Source: Vidua macroura (lineage: Eukaryota; Chordata; Aves; Passeriformes; Viduidae). Taken from it: DNA of 64,000 bases. The first letter of the stretch is position 1; the number at the start of each line of letters is the position of its first letter. The DNA is taken from NCBI RefSeq assembly GCF_024509145.1, contig NC_071576.1:56120314-56184313 (forward strand), in the 5' to 3' direction. Below the pieces are notes generated by a model, which saw only the letters and a program-made list of their open reading frames with translations, had not been told where the DNA came from and made no database searches. Made by a program: the position numbers and the translations under genes. Below are positions 1 to 10,207 of this stretch, one piece after another.

Positions 1-32
1 AAGCATCCCAACCCCATTCTCCCCCGGCTCAC

Positions 33-3000
33 CTGCTGTGGTTGTAGGGAGCCATGGCCTTGCCGTAGGTATCCGGAGGAGGTCCCAGGGCGGCGGTGGG
101 TGGCGGGAAGAAGGCGGGATTGAGGTGCAGGGCGGGGGGCACAGCCCCTGGCGGGGGCACGGCCAGGGGCGGGGGCAGCCGGGGCGGCGGTGGCAGCAGG
201 TGCTGGTAGGGAATTCCAGGAGGAGGAGGAGGGACTCCGAAAGCGGAGGACAGGGGAGGTGGGGGGGGCATGGGAGGTGGGGGTAGCCCCATGAGGGGCA
301 GTGCAGGGGGGCGGCTGAAGAAGGACAGGACCGAGGGGGGCTTCTCCATGCGGGCGGGGGGCAGCGCGTTCTCCGTCGGCGTCGCCCGGCCATCCACCGC
401 ATCCACGGAATCCCGGGAGTGGGCCCGCGGCGGCACACCTGGAAGTGGCACGGGGAAAGGGCTGTGAGGTGCAGCTGGAGGGTGTCCGAGTCTCCGAGAC
501 CTCCTGCTCCTCCTCTTCCTCCCACCCCTGAAGGGCTGGAGGTGCCCAGAGAGAGAGATCCAGCCGGCCACACAGAGCCTCCGCTTCCATGTGTTTTTCC
601 AAGAGGGGCCCAGCTTTCCAGCAAGACCCCATACAGTGCCCTGGGGACAGGCAGGTCACAGGGACAGGAGCCAAAAGCCACAAGGAATGGTGAGAGATCC
701 CCAAAGACATCCAAAGACCCGGAGAGCCTGAGATCCACACATGGATTTGGAGAGGCCCAAGCATGGAGGAACACGAGGGGACAGAACCCAAGTGCTGACA
801 GCAACGGAGCTGCTGCTAGAGGAAGGAAAACTCAGCATTCCAAGAGGGTGAAGAAGCCTTGCTCTATCCAAAGAGGTTTTGAGGATGAGACAGAAGGGGT
901 GTGACAGGAGCCAGGCTCCCAGCAGTGCCAAAGGGTGCATGGGAGCTCTACTCTGCCCTGGGGGCAGCCGGAACTCGGCCCAGGGAACACTCCCTGCTCC
1001 ACCAAAACTGCAGGGCAAGTTGGGACACAGCCTAAGCACCAAGCAGCCGATCCCCTCGGGCACCTGAGCCAAAGGAAGGGAGCGAAGCAACTCTGCTGGG
1101 AAGGGGGAGATTTCCTTGCAAAAAACATGCCAAGGGATCTACAACGACCAGAGCTGGCCAAGACCTCCTCGGACACGCTCCTGCCAGGACAATCCCTGCG
1201 GATCCCATCGCATCGCTGCGGAGTGAGGCCAGGACCACCTATTGCCATTGAGGGACGCCCACGGCCAGGCCCCAGCTGGAATATTCCTCCAGTGTTGGGC
1301 ACCTTACCTCCGCAGGGATGGAAAAATTCTGGAGCAGATCCAGAGAGGAGCTACTAATAGATATGGAGGGTCTTAGCTATGCTGAGAGCCTGAAGAGCTT
1401 AAGCCCATTCAGTTTGGAGAGGAGGAGGAGGAGGCTACGAGGGATCTTCGCAGTGTGGGAGCACCTAAAAGGGGATCATAAAGACTCGGGTCAGGAGCTA
1501 ATCCGGCTCAGGAATGGGACAAACAACCCCCAGACGCTCCTGGCAGGGTCTCCCCCCATCCCAAGGGCTCGCTGGGCTGGGCCTGGCAGCTGATCCGGGG
1601 GGGATTTGGGATGTGTGTGAGATGGAACCCCCCACCCGCCTCACACCGGCGCCACACTCACGTTTGCGAGCCTGAGCCTCGAACTGCGACAGGTTCTGCC
1701 GGGTCGCCAGCCTCACCTCCACCTTGTCTCCATTCAGGATCTTTCCGGGAAGCAGCTCCAGGAGCTTATGGACTGAGTTCTCGGAGGCGACCACCACCTC
1801 CGCATACCTGTGCAGGAGAGAGGGAGGTTGAGCCCTAAACCTGCTGCAGAGAACCCCCCCAGACCCTCCTCCTGATCCCATCCCACTGTTCCACACTCCC
1901 TCCTCACTTTTCCATGCTCTTAGGGATGCTCCATGAATTCCCTGTGCCAAGTCGGAAAAGTGCCAGCTGCTCCCTCACCCTCCACAAAACAATGGATGTG
2001 GCAATGAGGGCCTGGCTCCCGCCATTCCCACCTGAAATTCCATTGGCTCTCACCCCTTGGATTGGCCATTGGCTCGGTTCTCCGCGAATTTCAGCTCCAC
2101 CACATCATAGACTCCAACGGAGCGGATGGTCTGGATCAGCTGCTGGTCAGTCGTCCACTGAGGGCAGAGGGAACAGGCTGGTATTCATATCTGTCCCCAG
2201 TGTCCCCCACCCACCTGAGGAATGTCACCCCCAGACTTCCTCAGGGAGCTTAAAATCATCCGGAACAAGCCTTGGGAATGGTAACAGCGACAAGTTCTCT
2301 AGACAAGACAGAGCCTTCCCAAAACCATTCCTGCATCCCTGAACAGGAGAAGGTGACTCAGGAGCAGCAGCCCAAAGTCACAGCTTCAAAGGGACATCAG
2401 CAGATACCCCAGCCCAGAAGCTCCTCAGTGATACAAATCCCCTTTCCCTGAGGATCACAAAGCCAAGCCCAGCTCAGGACACCAGCTGAGGACTGAGGAG
2501 GAGCACGCCCCTCAAAATCCCTGCCACTCCCCTAGAGAGCACAGGAGCCCCTTCAGAGGTTCGCCAGGAATCCCGAATTTCCCAGGAAGATGAACTCACC
2601 CAGGAGAAGCTCCCGACGTAGACGGCGGCCCTCTTGTTCCGGAGCCCGCTGTAGGTGTACAGGATGGCCGGGGGTTTGCTGTTGGGCTTGGGAGACGGCT
2701 CCTGACGGATCTCCGGAGGCGCTTCCGAGCTGCTGGAACGCTTTTCCTGGGGCTGGGAGCTGGCTGCTAACACGTCGTCGTAGAGATCCATCTGGTCAGC
2801 ATTACTGAACTCCGGGTCCTGCTGGGAAAACGTCATGAGATCCTGGCTTGGGAAGGGCTTGGGAAGCCTTCTTTGCTGTTTCCAACCTGCTGTCCCAATT
2901 CCCAAGCGGAATTTCCAAGCCGAGTCCAAAGGTTTAAGGCCCGAATCACTTGGTCTGGGTCTGTGCACAGGTTGGGAATTACAGCCACCTCTTGCCTGGG

Positions 3001-5271
3001 CAATCCCAAAAAAGAGGTTGATGGGCTCTGTCTTCATGGAATCATGAAATGGTTGGGGTTGGAATAAGAACCTTAAGGATCATCCCATCCCACCCCCTGC
3101 CATGGGACACCTTCCACTATCCTAGGTTGCTCCAAGCCCTGTCCAACCTGGCCTGGAACACTTCCAGGGATGGAGCAGCCACAGTTTCCCTGGGAAATCC
3201 ATTCCAGGGCCTCACCATCCTCACAGGGAAGAAATTCTTCCCAATATCTCATCTAAACCCTCACTGAGCTCCAGCACATTCCAAAGACCAGCCCACTTGG
3301 ATCCCACACAACAGGACAAGACCCTGTTGCTGCCACCAGGAAGAAATTCCCAATTTGGAGGGCAAGAATTCAGTGGTGGAAAAACAAATGTCCTCCAGGG
3401 ATGAGCCTATCACTCCTTGGCAACACATTCTTCCCAAAAATCCAACTTGGGAATTGCACACTCACCTCAAACCATGCCCAGCACCCCACCTTCCTTATTT
3501 TTGGGAAAAAAGCCCTTTTTAGGGTAGGAGGTCCCACACATTGGATCAGTCCCTTTGGCAGAGGAAGCTCAGGAAGCTCCAGAGCTGGGAATTCCAGCGT
3601 GTCCTAGATCTACCTCCCAGTTCCCACTCTGTCCCAGGCTATATTTAATTTGGAATGTCCAGCAAGTGCTGTGCTTACTATGGATCCCGGTTCCTTGTTC
3701 AGATTGTGCCGAGTGTTTCATCCCACAAAATCACTCCATGAGGATTCACCCCACAGGAGCTGGTGTGCCATAAAAACCAGAGGTTCTGTTCCCAAATTTT
3801 CAACTCCAGGCAGTTTGGACAATATTTTCTGCTGGAGACAGTCTGAGGGTCAGGTAATTGCAAATCCTTCCCTCTTGGGAGCTGGACAGAGAACGATGCT
3901 CAGCACGCAGCTTTCCAAGGATCGTGGAAACCCAGAAATACAAAAATCCAACCATTTTCCCTCTCCCTGAACTTTTGCATCCAGCTCTTTCCCTGGAGCT
4001 GATAAAAGAATGATTTGAAAAGGGAGCTGTAGTTTTGTGTTCATTTCCTAAAAAAGCTCAAGTGTTTGGTTAATCCAACTCCCACGTTCCCACCTCCACC
4101 AGGAGCCTTTGGACACAGCCCAAGGCTGGAAGATTCCCGCCTGGAAGTTTCAGAAAGTCAAGACCGAAAATAGGAAGGAAGGGCTAGAGGAGGAATCCCT
4201 TGGAATCCCTCAGTTCTGCTACTTAGGGGATTCAGCTTGGGAGATTTTAGGGATTCTCCTGCTCCCCATCCATGCACACTGAGTTGAGGTGCACAGGGAT
4301 GAAGCTGGGCACTGTTAGTGGGAATCACCATGTGGGAATGTGGGATTTGGAATTACACTGGCATCCCTGGAGTGCCACAGGGACACCACAGCACTTCCCC
4401 GCTGCTTTGATCCTGGCATGGATTAATTCCAGGTGTTCTCCTGCCACACATCCCAAAGGGAGGAACATGCCAGAGCCATTGGCCTGGATCATCATTCCAG
4501 CTTTGAGAAGCCTCCATCCACTTGGTCTTCCCAGGAGATTCCATGGGGTATTCTCCCCCAATAACCAGAAGAAGCTTCTCTTGATCACTCCAGGAGTTCA
4601 CAGGAATTCCTTTCTCCATGGTGATTCCTTCTTCCAGGTGCTTTGCTTCCAGTTTCCATGACATTTCCTCTTGCCAACTTCTCTCCACAAGCTTTCCACG
4701 GCAGTTTCGAATTTTCCAACATCTGCCTTTGCACTTGCTTTCCCATATCCACGAACTCCCTAAAATCTGCTTCTCCAACATCCCCTTCCTTCATCATTTC
4801 CTCCCGAGAATCCCAGCTATTCCTGGGATGGGACAAACAGCACAGGAACAGCGAGCTCCTGCACAGGTTCCCAGCCTGGGTGATCCCATGGATTTGGCTC
4901 CTGGTATCCCCTCACAGTGTAATTCCCTAGAAGTGCCTCTTCCACCTGGGATTTCTCATTATTCCAACCAGGACACAGCTAAGCTCTTAAAACCCAAACA
5001 TTCCGTGACCAGCCACGTGTCAAACCCACAGGGAAACCCTTTAATCACAGCTGGAGGTGGCAACCACTGAGATTTGGGAATGATCGGGAATGATCCTTCC
5101 CTTTTCCTAGCCACACCAGTTGCATCTTCCACCAGGATGAGCTGCAGGACACTGGCATCCACTGGGATCTCTTCCCGAAAGAAAAGGGGGGATCTGCCGC
5201 CCCATCCCAGCCCTCACCTGGGTGAACTCCTCGTCGGCGTAGATGTCAATCAGATCCACTCCCTCGGACAT
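33..5271 (-). CDS. CPSF7: CPSF7 (CFIm59), 5' part of the gene, five coding exons
   Basis: Encodes the 59-kDa subunit of cleavage factor Im, the nuclear complex that, with NUDT21, binds UGUA elements and steers poly(A)-site choice. Coding exons on the minus strand are 5218-5271 (ATG at 5269-5271), 2600-2818, 2054-2157, 1662-1807 and 33-438, all with GT/AG borders and matching phases. The protein starts MSEGVDLIDIYADEEFTQ. An RRM lies at about residues 82-160, with RNP2 VYVGSF and RNP1 KGYAEVVV. A long proline-rich segment follows (PPPPMPPPPPLSSAFGVP). The last visible exon ends in phase 2 at 33, so the remaining exons, including the RS-like C-terminus known for the family, lie outside the window. 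The 1662-1807 to 33-438 junction gives ARKR-VPPRAHSRD, the form lacking the longer segment of some human isoforms. CPSF6 is the nearest paralogue, but the N-terminus is that of CPSF7. Confidence 0.96.
3035..3262 (-). mobile_element. CR1 LINE 3' fragment in a CPSF7 intron
   Basis: Antisense copy of the avian CR1 tail. It begins near GGAATCATGAAATGG, contains CCCCCTGCCATGGG and CCAGGTTGCTCC-like blocks, and ends in TTCTTCCCAATATCTCATCT. It is 5'-truncated, as nearly all genomic CR1 copies are, and carries no ORF. Confidence 0.88.
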
Positions 5272-5338
5272 ATTTCCAGAGGCGGGAAAAGCGGGAGCCC
5301 GGGCTGGGACCGGGCGGAGCCAGGACACGGAAGGTGCT
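5272..5338 (-). other. CPSF7: CPSF7 5' UTR part of the first coding exon
   Basis: Just upstream of the CPSF7 ATG on the minus strand, a strong pyrimidine tract followed by CCCAG places an acceptor at 5339-5340. That leaves 67 nt of 5' UTR on this exon. The exact border is inferred from the splice consensus only. Confidence 0.6.
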
Positions 5339-5389
5339 CTGGGAAGGGGGGGGCAGGGGGGTCAGTGAGGCCTTGGGGACCCGCTGGGG

Positions 5390-5746
5390 GCGTCCCCCCA
5401 AATCCCTGTGTGCCCCATATCCCATTTCCTCACCCTGTGTCCCCCTAAATCCCCTCTTCCCTCCGAATACCTGTGCCCCCCTAAATCCCTTCTATCCCCT
5501 AAATCCGCTCTGCCTCTCAAATCCCCTCTTCCCCCTAAATCCCTGCGTCCCCCCAAATCCCATGTCCCCCCTAAATCCCCTCTGCTCCCCAAATCTCTGT
5601 GTCCCCCCAAATCCCATTTCCCTCCAAATCTCGTGTCCCCCCAGATCCTTCTGTCCCTCCATATCCTGTCTCCCCCCCAAATCCCTGTTTCTCCCCAAAT
5701 TCCCTGTGCCCCCCACGATCCCCCACTGACCCCCCCCCCCCCCCCC
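5390..5746. repeat. Degenerate C-rich minisatellite with CCCCCTAAATCCC core, plus a C homopolymer
   Basis: About 340 bp of imperfect units of roughly 15-25 bp carry the recurring core CCCC(C)TAAATCCC, or CCCCAAATCCC. It ends in an uninterrupted C run near 5730-5746. The array lies inside the CPSF7 5' UTR intron, whose acceptor is at 5339, so the transcript strand is G-rich (GGGGATTTAGGGGG). The open frames on both strands across it are repeat artefacts. Confidence 0.85.
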
Positions 5747-5936
5747 GCTTTCCGCGCCGCCCCGTCCCCGCCATATGCGGCCCTGCGGAGCGGCGGGGCC
5801 CGGGCTGGGGGGTTTGTGGGCAGGGGGAATGTGAGGGGAGGGGGCGGCAGGTCGCGATATGTCGCGATAGGTCGCGCCCCCCGCCCCGGGGCCCCCCTCC
5901 CCCGGTCCCAGCCCCGCGCGCGCCGCCCGCGCTCAC

Positions 5937-5990
5937 CGCCAGCGCCGCCGCGCCCACTTCCGGGCGTGGCCACGCCCACTTCCGGCACGC
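5937..5990 (-). other. CPSF7: Probable CPSF7 non-coding first exon
   Basis: Minus-strand sequence reads CTGGCG followed by a GTGAGC donor at 5931-5936. This ends a GC-rich non-coding exon that would splice to the acceptor at 5339. Its 5' end is not defined; it must lie within the shared promoter, before the SDHAF2 start at 6041. Confidence 0.55.
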
Positions 5991-6048
5991 CCCGCCCCAT
6001 AGAGCCGGGAGGGGGCGTGGCCGGAGCGGCGCGCGGCAAGATGGCGGC
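5940..6048. promoter_or_regulatory. Bidirectional CPSF7/SDHAF2 promoter, CpG island core
   Basis: The two genes diverge with about 100 bp or less between the CPSF7 first donor and the SDHAF2 ATG. There are two ETS/NRF-2-type ACTTCCGG sites, at 5956-5963 and 5978-5985. Between them lies a 16-bp perfect palindrome, GGGCGTGGCCACGCCC, at 5962-5977. GC boxes follow, and a YY1-like CAAGATGGCGGC overlaps the SDHAF2 start at 6038-6049. No TATA box is seen, as is usual for such housekeeping promoters. Confidence 0.75.
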
Positions 6049-7808
6049 GGCCAGGGTGGGGGGAGAAGGGGGGAAAACTGGGAGGGCAAAGGGAAGGGAA
6101 AGGGGTAAAAGGGGGGAGAATGGAGGGAGAGCGGAAACAACAGGTTAAAATGGGAAGAAATGGGTAAAAAGGGGGTAAAAGGGGAAGGAGAGGGGAAAAA
6201 CGTTGGGAAAAGGGGAAAAGAAAGGCGAAGTGGGAAAGGGAAAAAAGGGAGGAAGACGACAGGAAAGGGGGGGAAAAACGGGACACAGGGGAAAGGAAAA
6301 GTAGGGGAAATGGGTGAGTTTGGGGGAAGGGCAGGACGGGAGGAAAATTAGCGTATTGTGGGAAGAGGGGAGAAAAAGAGGAGGAGAGTCTGAGCAGACA
6401 AAAGGGGATTTTGGGGGGAAAAGGAAGATCTGGGGGATCTGGGCAGCGGGGTTTTGAGGGGTGGGATTGGGAATCGTGTCCAGTAGGATTTGGAGAGGTC
6501 CCTGTGTGCAGGCACACCCAGCCCTGATATCCCTGTGCTTTCCCTGTTCCCTCCAGCTCTACTCCCTGCGCCGGCATCTCCTGTGGCCACTGATCCCGCA
6601 GCGTGGCTACCGGGGGGATTCCCCCACGGATTCCGGGAAGGACGTGCTGGAGATCCCGCTGCCCCCCTGGCAGGAGCGTCCGGACGAGCCACTGGACACC
6701 AAGAGAGCCCGGCTGCTGTACGAGAGCAGGAAAAGGGGGATGCTGGAAAACTGCATCCTGCTCAGGTGGGCTTGGCTCTGAGTATTCCAGGTCCTTTCAT
6801 TAACAGGGAAGAGTTCATTGAGGTAGTGCAAAAGTCCTTGGGATAAGTTGCTCCTAGATCTTGCTGGTCAAGGATGCAATGATGGAGTACAGCTGGGAGA
6901 GCTCAGTGAGCCAAAATCCTTTGGGAAGGATGTATGTAAATCCTGGGACATGTGAATGCAAGGCCAGTTGGATTTTGGGATTGAAGAAGAGATTAGACAC
7001 ATAGAATTGTGGAATTCTGGAATGATTTGGGTGGGAAAGGACCTTAAGGACACCTTACACTACCCCAGGTTGCTCCAAGCCCTGCCCAACCTGGCTGGGA
7101 CACTTCCAGGGATGAGGTAGCCACAAATTCTCTGGGAAGTCCATTCCAGAGCCTCACCACCCTCTCAGGAAAGAATCTCTTCCCAATATCTCATGTGAAC
7201 AAGCACATGGAATCCTGGAATGGTTTGGGATGGAAGGGACTTAAGAATCATCCAGTTTCACCCCCTGCCATGGGCAGGGACACCTTCCACGAGACCAGGC
7301 TGGATAAGGGGATTCCAGGGGTGGAGATTCCACAGCTTCTCTGGGAATGCTGTGCCGGTGTTTTCCCGCCTGCTGAGGTGAGGGAGAGCAGGCTGGGGGT
7401 CCGTGTTTTCCAGGACCACACTGAGCTGGTTCTTACACCCCAGCTCTTCCTTCCATCTCCCGCTCATCCTGATCCATCCCTCTCCAGCCTCTTCGCCAAG
7501 GAAAACCTGGCGCGCATGAGCGAGGAGCAGCTGAGCCGCTACGACCGACTCATCAACGAGCCCAGTAACGACTGGGACATTTATTACTGGGCCACTGGTA
7601 CGTGTGGCCACGCCCTGGGACACTGGCACGGCGCTTTGGGACAGCACGCACCTGATGTTTCCCTGTTTTCCCCTCAGAAGCGAAGCCCACGCCGGCGGAA
7701 TTCGACACCGATGTGATGGCCATGCTGAGGGAATTTGCCAAAAACAGGAACAGGGAGCAGAGGCTCCGGCAGCCGGACCTGGAATATCTGTTTGAGCCAC
7801 CACGCTGA
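6041..7808 (+). CDS. SDHAF2: SDHAF2, succinate dehydrogenase assembly factor 2, four exons
   Basis: Mitochondrial matrix protein (SdhE/Sdh5 family) needed for covalent FAD attachment to SDHA of respiratory complex II. Exons are 6041-6055, 6557-6765, 7488-7597 and 7678-7808, with clean GT/AG borders and matching phases, giving 154 residues (human 166). The arginine-rich, acid-poor N-terminus (residues 1-24, LYSLRRHLLWPLIPQRGYR) fits a mitochondrial targeting peptide. The family core is intact: IPLPPWQER, LLYESRKRGMLENCILL with the RG motif at 65-66, and LINEPSNDWDIYYWAT. The C-terminus is PDLEYLFEPPR. Start choice: the ATG sits in a strong context in the promoter, and its five-codon exon joins exon 2 in frame. 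That short first exon is shorter than the human one and is the least certain part. Confidence 0.96.
6060..6430 (+). repeat. Purine-rich (G/A) low-complexity tract in SDHAF2 intron 1
   Basis: About 370 bp is almost entirely G and A on the plus strand (runs such as GGGGAAAA and GGGTAAAAGGGG) with no coding signal. It fills most of intron 1, directly after the 15-nt first coding exon. Confidence 0.8.
6997..7191 (-). mobile_element. CR1 LINE 3' fragment in SDHAF2 intron 2
   Basis: Antisense CR1 tail from ATAGAATTGTGGAATTCTGG through CCCAGGTTGCTCCAAGCCC to CTTCCCAATATCTCATG. It directly abuts a second, more damaged fragment. Confidence 0.87.
7203..7348 (-). mobile_element. Second CR1 LINE fragment in SDHAF2 intron 2
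   Basis: Another antisense CR1 tail in the same orientation restarts at CATGGAATCCTGGAATGG, right after the end of the previous one. It is truncated and diverged after ACACCTTCCAC. The tandem placement suggests either two insertions or a local duplication. Confidence 0.8.
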
Positions 7809-7934
7809 GGGAGGGGACGCCTCTGTTCCCATTCCCTGGAGTAGCGCAGGGACATGGGGCTCTGGACTGGCGTTTCCACCTTCCCTAAGATTTTCCTCCT
7901 CTCCCAGCAGCCTTTGGACACTCATGGAATGCTG

Positions 7935-7940
7935 AATAAA
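7935..7940 (+). terminator. SDHAF2: SDHAF2 polyadenylation signal AATAAA
   Basis: A canonical AATAAA lies 127 nt after the SDHAF2 stop codon, giving a short 3' UTR before the SAXO4 promoter region. Confidence 0.85.
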
Positions 7941-8224
7941 GCCCTGGCTACTGGCCTTGCCTGGCTGCTGGCCCTGCCCCTCTCCTGCTTTGTGACATCC
8001 AGGTCAGGCCCTCGGGAACGTTCCCAGGTCGATCTGGCACATGCCACCTCACTGATATTCCCAATTCCCACCTGCCCCTTTTCCCAGGACCCCCAGGAGG
8101 TGACCCCACCCCGGGGCGGGGGCTGTAGTGGAGCTGGAGCGGGACATTCCCGGTGCCCTCCAGCAACATCCCGGGAGGTTGTCCAACCTCCTGCCCTCCA
8201 GTGAGAGCCTCCCGGGAGGTCCCC

Positions 8225-8238
8225 GTTGTCGCGGTTAC
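8225..8238 (-). promoter_or_regulatory. RFX X-box-like motif upstream of SAXO4
   Basis: On the minus strand the site reads GTAACC-GC-GACAAC, matching the RFX X-box consensus GTNRCC-N(0-3)-RGYAAC with one mismatch. It is 136 bp before the SAXO4 ATG, a usual distance for ciliary genes. Function is inferred. Confidence 0.45.
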
Positions 8239-8373
8239 CAGGAGATAGAGTCGCTTTCCACGGGCACATTCCAAAGCTTCCGGGCCTGCTGGGAAGGCTC
8301 CGCACCTCCAGCCATGGCGTAGGGCCGTACCTCGGGCCATTCCCGGCGCCAGGGGCCCGTTCCCAGAGCCGGG

Positions 8374-10132
8374 ATGCCGTCCCTGCCGCAGGACTCGCCC
8401 GCCGCGGCACTGGGGACGGGGTTCCCCATGGTGAGGGGCCCCCCCTCCGAGCTCATGGGCTTCTACGTCACCACCTACGAGGCGGCCTTTGGGAAGAGGC
8501 CCACGGGGTCACCCCAAAAGTTCGAGGAGGGGCGCGTTTTGGGGATTGAGCCCCCCAGTGATAGGAGCATGCGCCCCCTCCTCGGCGTCCACACCGGCTC
8601 GGGATACGCCACCAACAACTACTCAGCACTCGCATCCCTGATCTCCCCGCACGTGGAGCGGTACGTCCCTGCTGCAGGAGTCTGGGGGGCACGTTTTGGG
8701 ATCACTCCATCACAACCATTCCCACCACAGCCAGGACACCGACGTGTCCACCACCTCCAAGGACTTCAAGCTCTTCGGGCGCCCGGATTACCAAAGGATC
8801 TTGCCCGAGTGTGTGGATGAGCCGGAGTGTCGGTGTCCCACTGACTTCTCCTTTTCCCGCCTCCGTTTCGGGGAGGTGAGAGCCGGGGAATATGGCACCC
8901 AGAGCCACTGCGCCAGTCCTGCCAAGCCAGGTATGATTCTGGGGTCTTAAGAATCCCAGGGAAAGCTCCAGCCTTAGTAGGAGGGTTTTGGGGTGTTGAG
9001 ATCCCGGTGAAAGCTCCATTCCCAGGAGATTCTGGGGTCTTGGTGATCCCAGGGAAAGCTCTGTCCTTATGAGGATTTTGGAGTGAGGAAACCTCCAACT
9101 GCAGGAGGGTTTGGGGCCCTGGGGTCCAGGGCCCAGCTCCAACATCAGGAAGGTTTTGGGATTATTGATGGTCCCAGAGCCACAGCCAACTCTAGGGATT
9201 TTGGAGTGTCAGTGTTCCTGGAGCTAGGTCAGACCTCAGGTGGTCTGGGAATGGTGGAGACCCCCTGCTCCCCCCCAAACACAGTGGGACAGGTGTATCC
9301 AGGTAATGCCGGGCCTGGGGACACAGGGGACATCCCTGCTCCATCTGCTCCCCACAGATGTCCCACCGAGGGCGATGGAGCTGTCAGGCTGCACCGGGAC
9401 CACCCAGGGGAGTGACATCACCGTGCAAGAGCAGCCCGTGAGCCCCGTGCCCACCGTGTCCCCTGTCCCCCCCACCCCTCAGCACCCCAGGGGACACTTT
9501 TCCTCTCCCACAGCTTGATGTTGGTGATGGTTGGATGGATTCCGCTCCTGCCATATGCAGCACTGTAAGCAAAAGGACAGGGTGGCAAGGGCAGGGGACA
9601 TCCTGTCCTGGTGCTCCCAGTGCTCCCAGTGGGCTCTGAGGCAGCGGGAGCTGCCTGGCATGGGAATGAGCAGGATCTCATCCCTGTGTCCCCACACAGC
9701 CCCAACCTGCCATGGGCCATCCCGCCCCCTTCGCCCCCCTGGAGCTCCAAGTGGGACCCAAGGGAGTCACTACCAGGAAGGTGGGTGCGGCCGTGTCCCC
9801 TGTCCCCATCCCTTTTCCAAAGGAACCACGCTCCCAACCCGCTGCATCCCTCAGGAGCCGTTGGCATACAGCACTGTCCACAACCAGTACCTGACAAAGC
9901 TCTCGCCGCTGGCCCCCATAGCACCAGGTGAGTCTGGGGGGGATCACAGCCCCCAGGAGGAGTGGACACCCCCCCTCACCAATCCCCCCTGGATTTTCCA
10001 GGCTGGTGGGCACAGACTCCAATCACCTGGGCCCCAAGATCCGTGGAGGGTATCCAGATCCCAAGTCCCAGTGGCTTCAGCACCAACAACCACCCCACCA
10101 ACCTGTGGCGCATCGATGACCCCCTGACGTGA
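8374..10132 (+). CDS. SAXO4: SAXO4 (PPP1R32)-like axonemal microtubule protein, seven exons
   Basis: Predicted cilium/sperm-axoneme protein of the SAXO4 family (formerly PPP1R32, a protein phosphatase 1 interactor). Proposed exons are 8374-8660, 8731-8930, 9358-9437, 9514-9564, 9700-9780, 9855-9927 and 10002-10132, giving 300 residues. All are GT/AG and all junction phases agree. Family-like features are LMGFYVTTYEAAFGK near the N-terminus, VHTGSGYATNNYSAL (human has FYATSY and VGTGYKSNF at the same order), and the C-terminal SGFSTNNHPTN. Position between SDHAF2 and LRRC10B matches human synteny. It is shorter than the human protein (about 425 residues), and exons 2-4 are weakly conserved. 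The phase forces exon 2 to run to 8930 rather than stopping at the GTGAG at 8876. A second ATG at 8428-8430 could also serve as start. Confidence 0.72.
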
Positions 10133-10201
10133 CCCCCCCAAAAAAGTGCTGCTGCATCCTGGGAATCCCATCCTCAGCTTTTCCCAAATCCTCGTAGGAG
10201 G

Positions 10202-10207
10202 AATAAA
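10202..10207 (+). terminator. SAXO4: SAXO4 polyadenylation signal AATAAA
   Basis: AATAAA lies 70 nt after the SAXO4 stop, giving a very short 3' UTR. Confidence 0.8.

Noticed and set aside
8876..8930. Alternative donor GTGAG at the end of SAXO4 exon 2
   Set aside because: Using it leaves the next exon in a phase that quickly meets a stop; the donor after 8930 keeps the frame.
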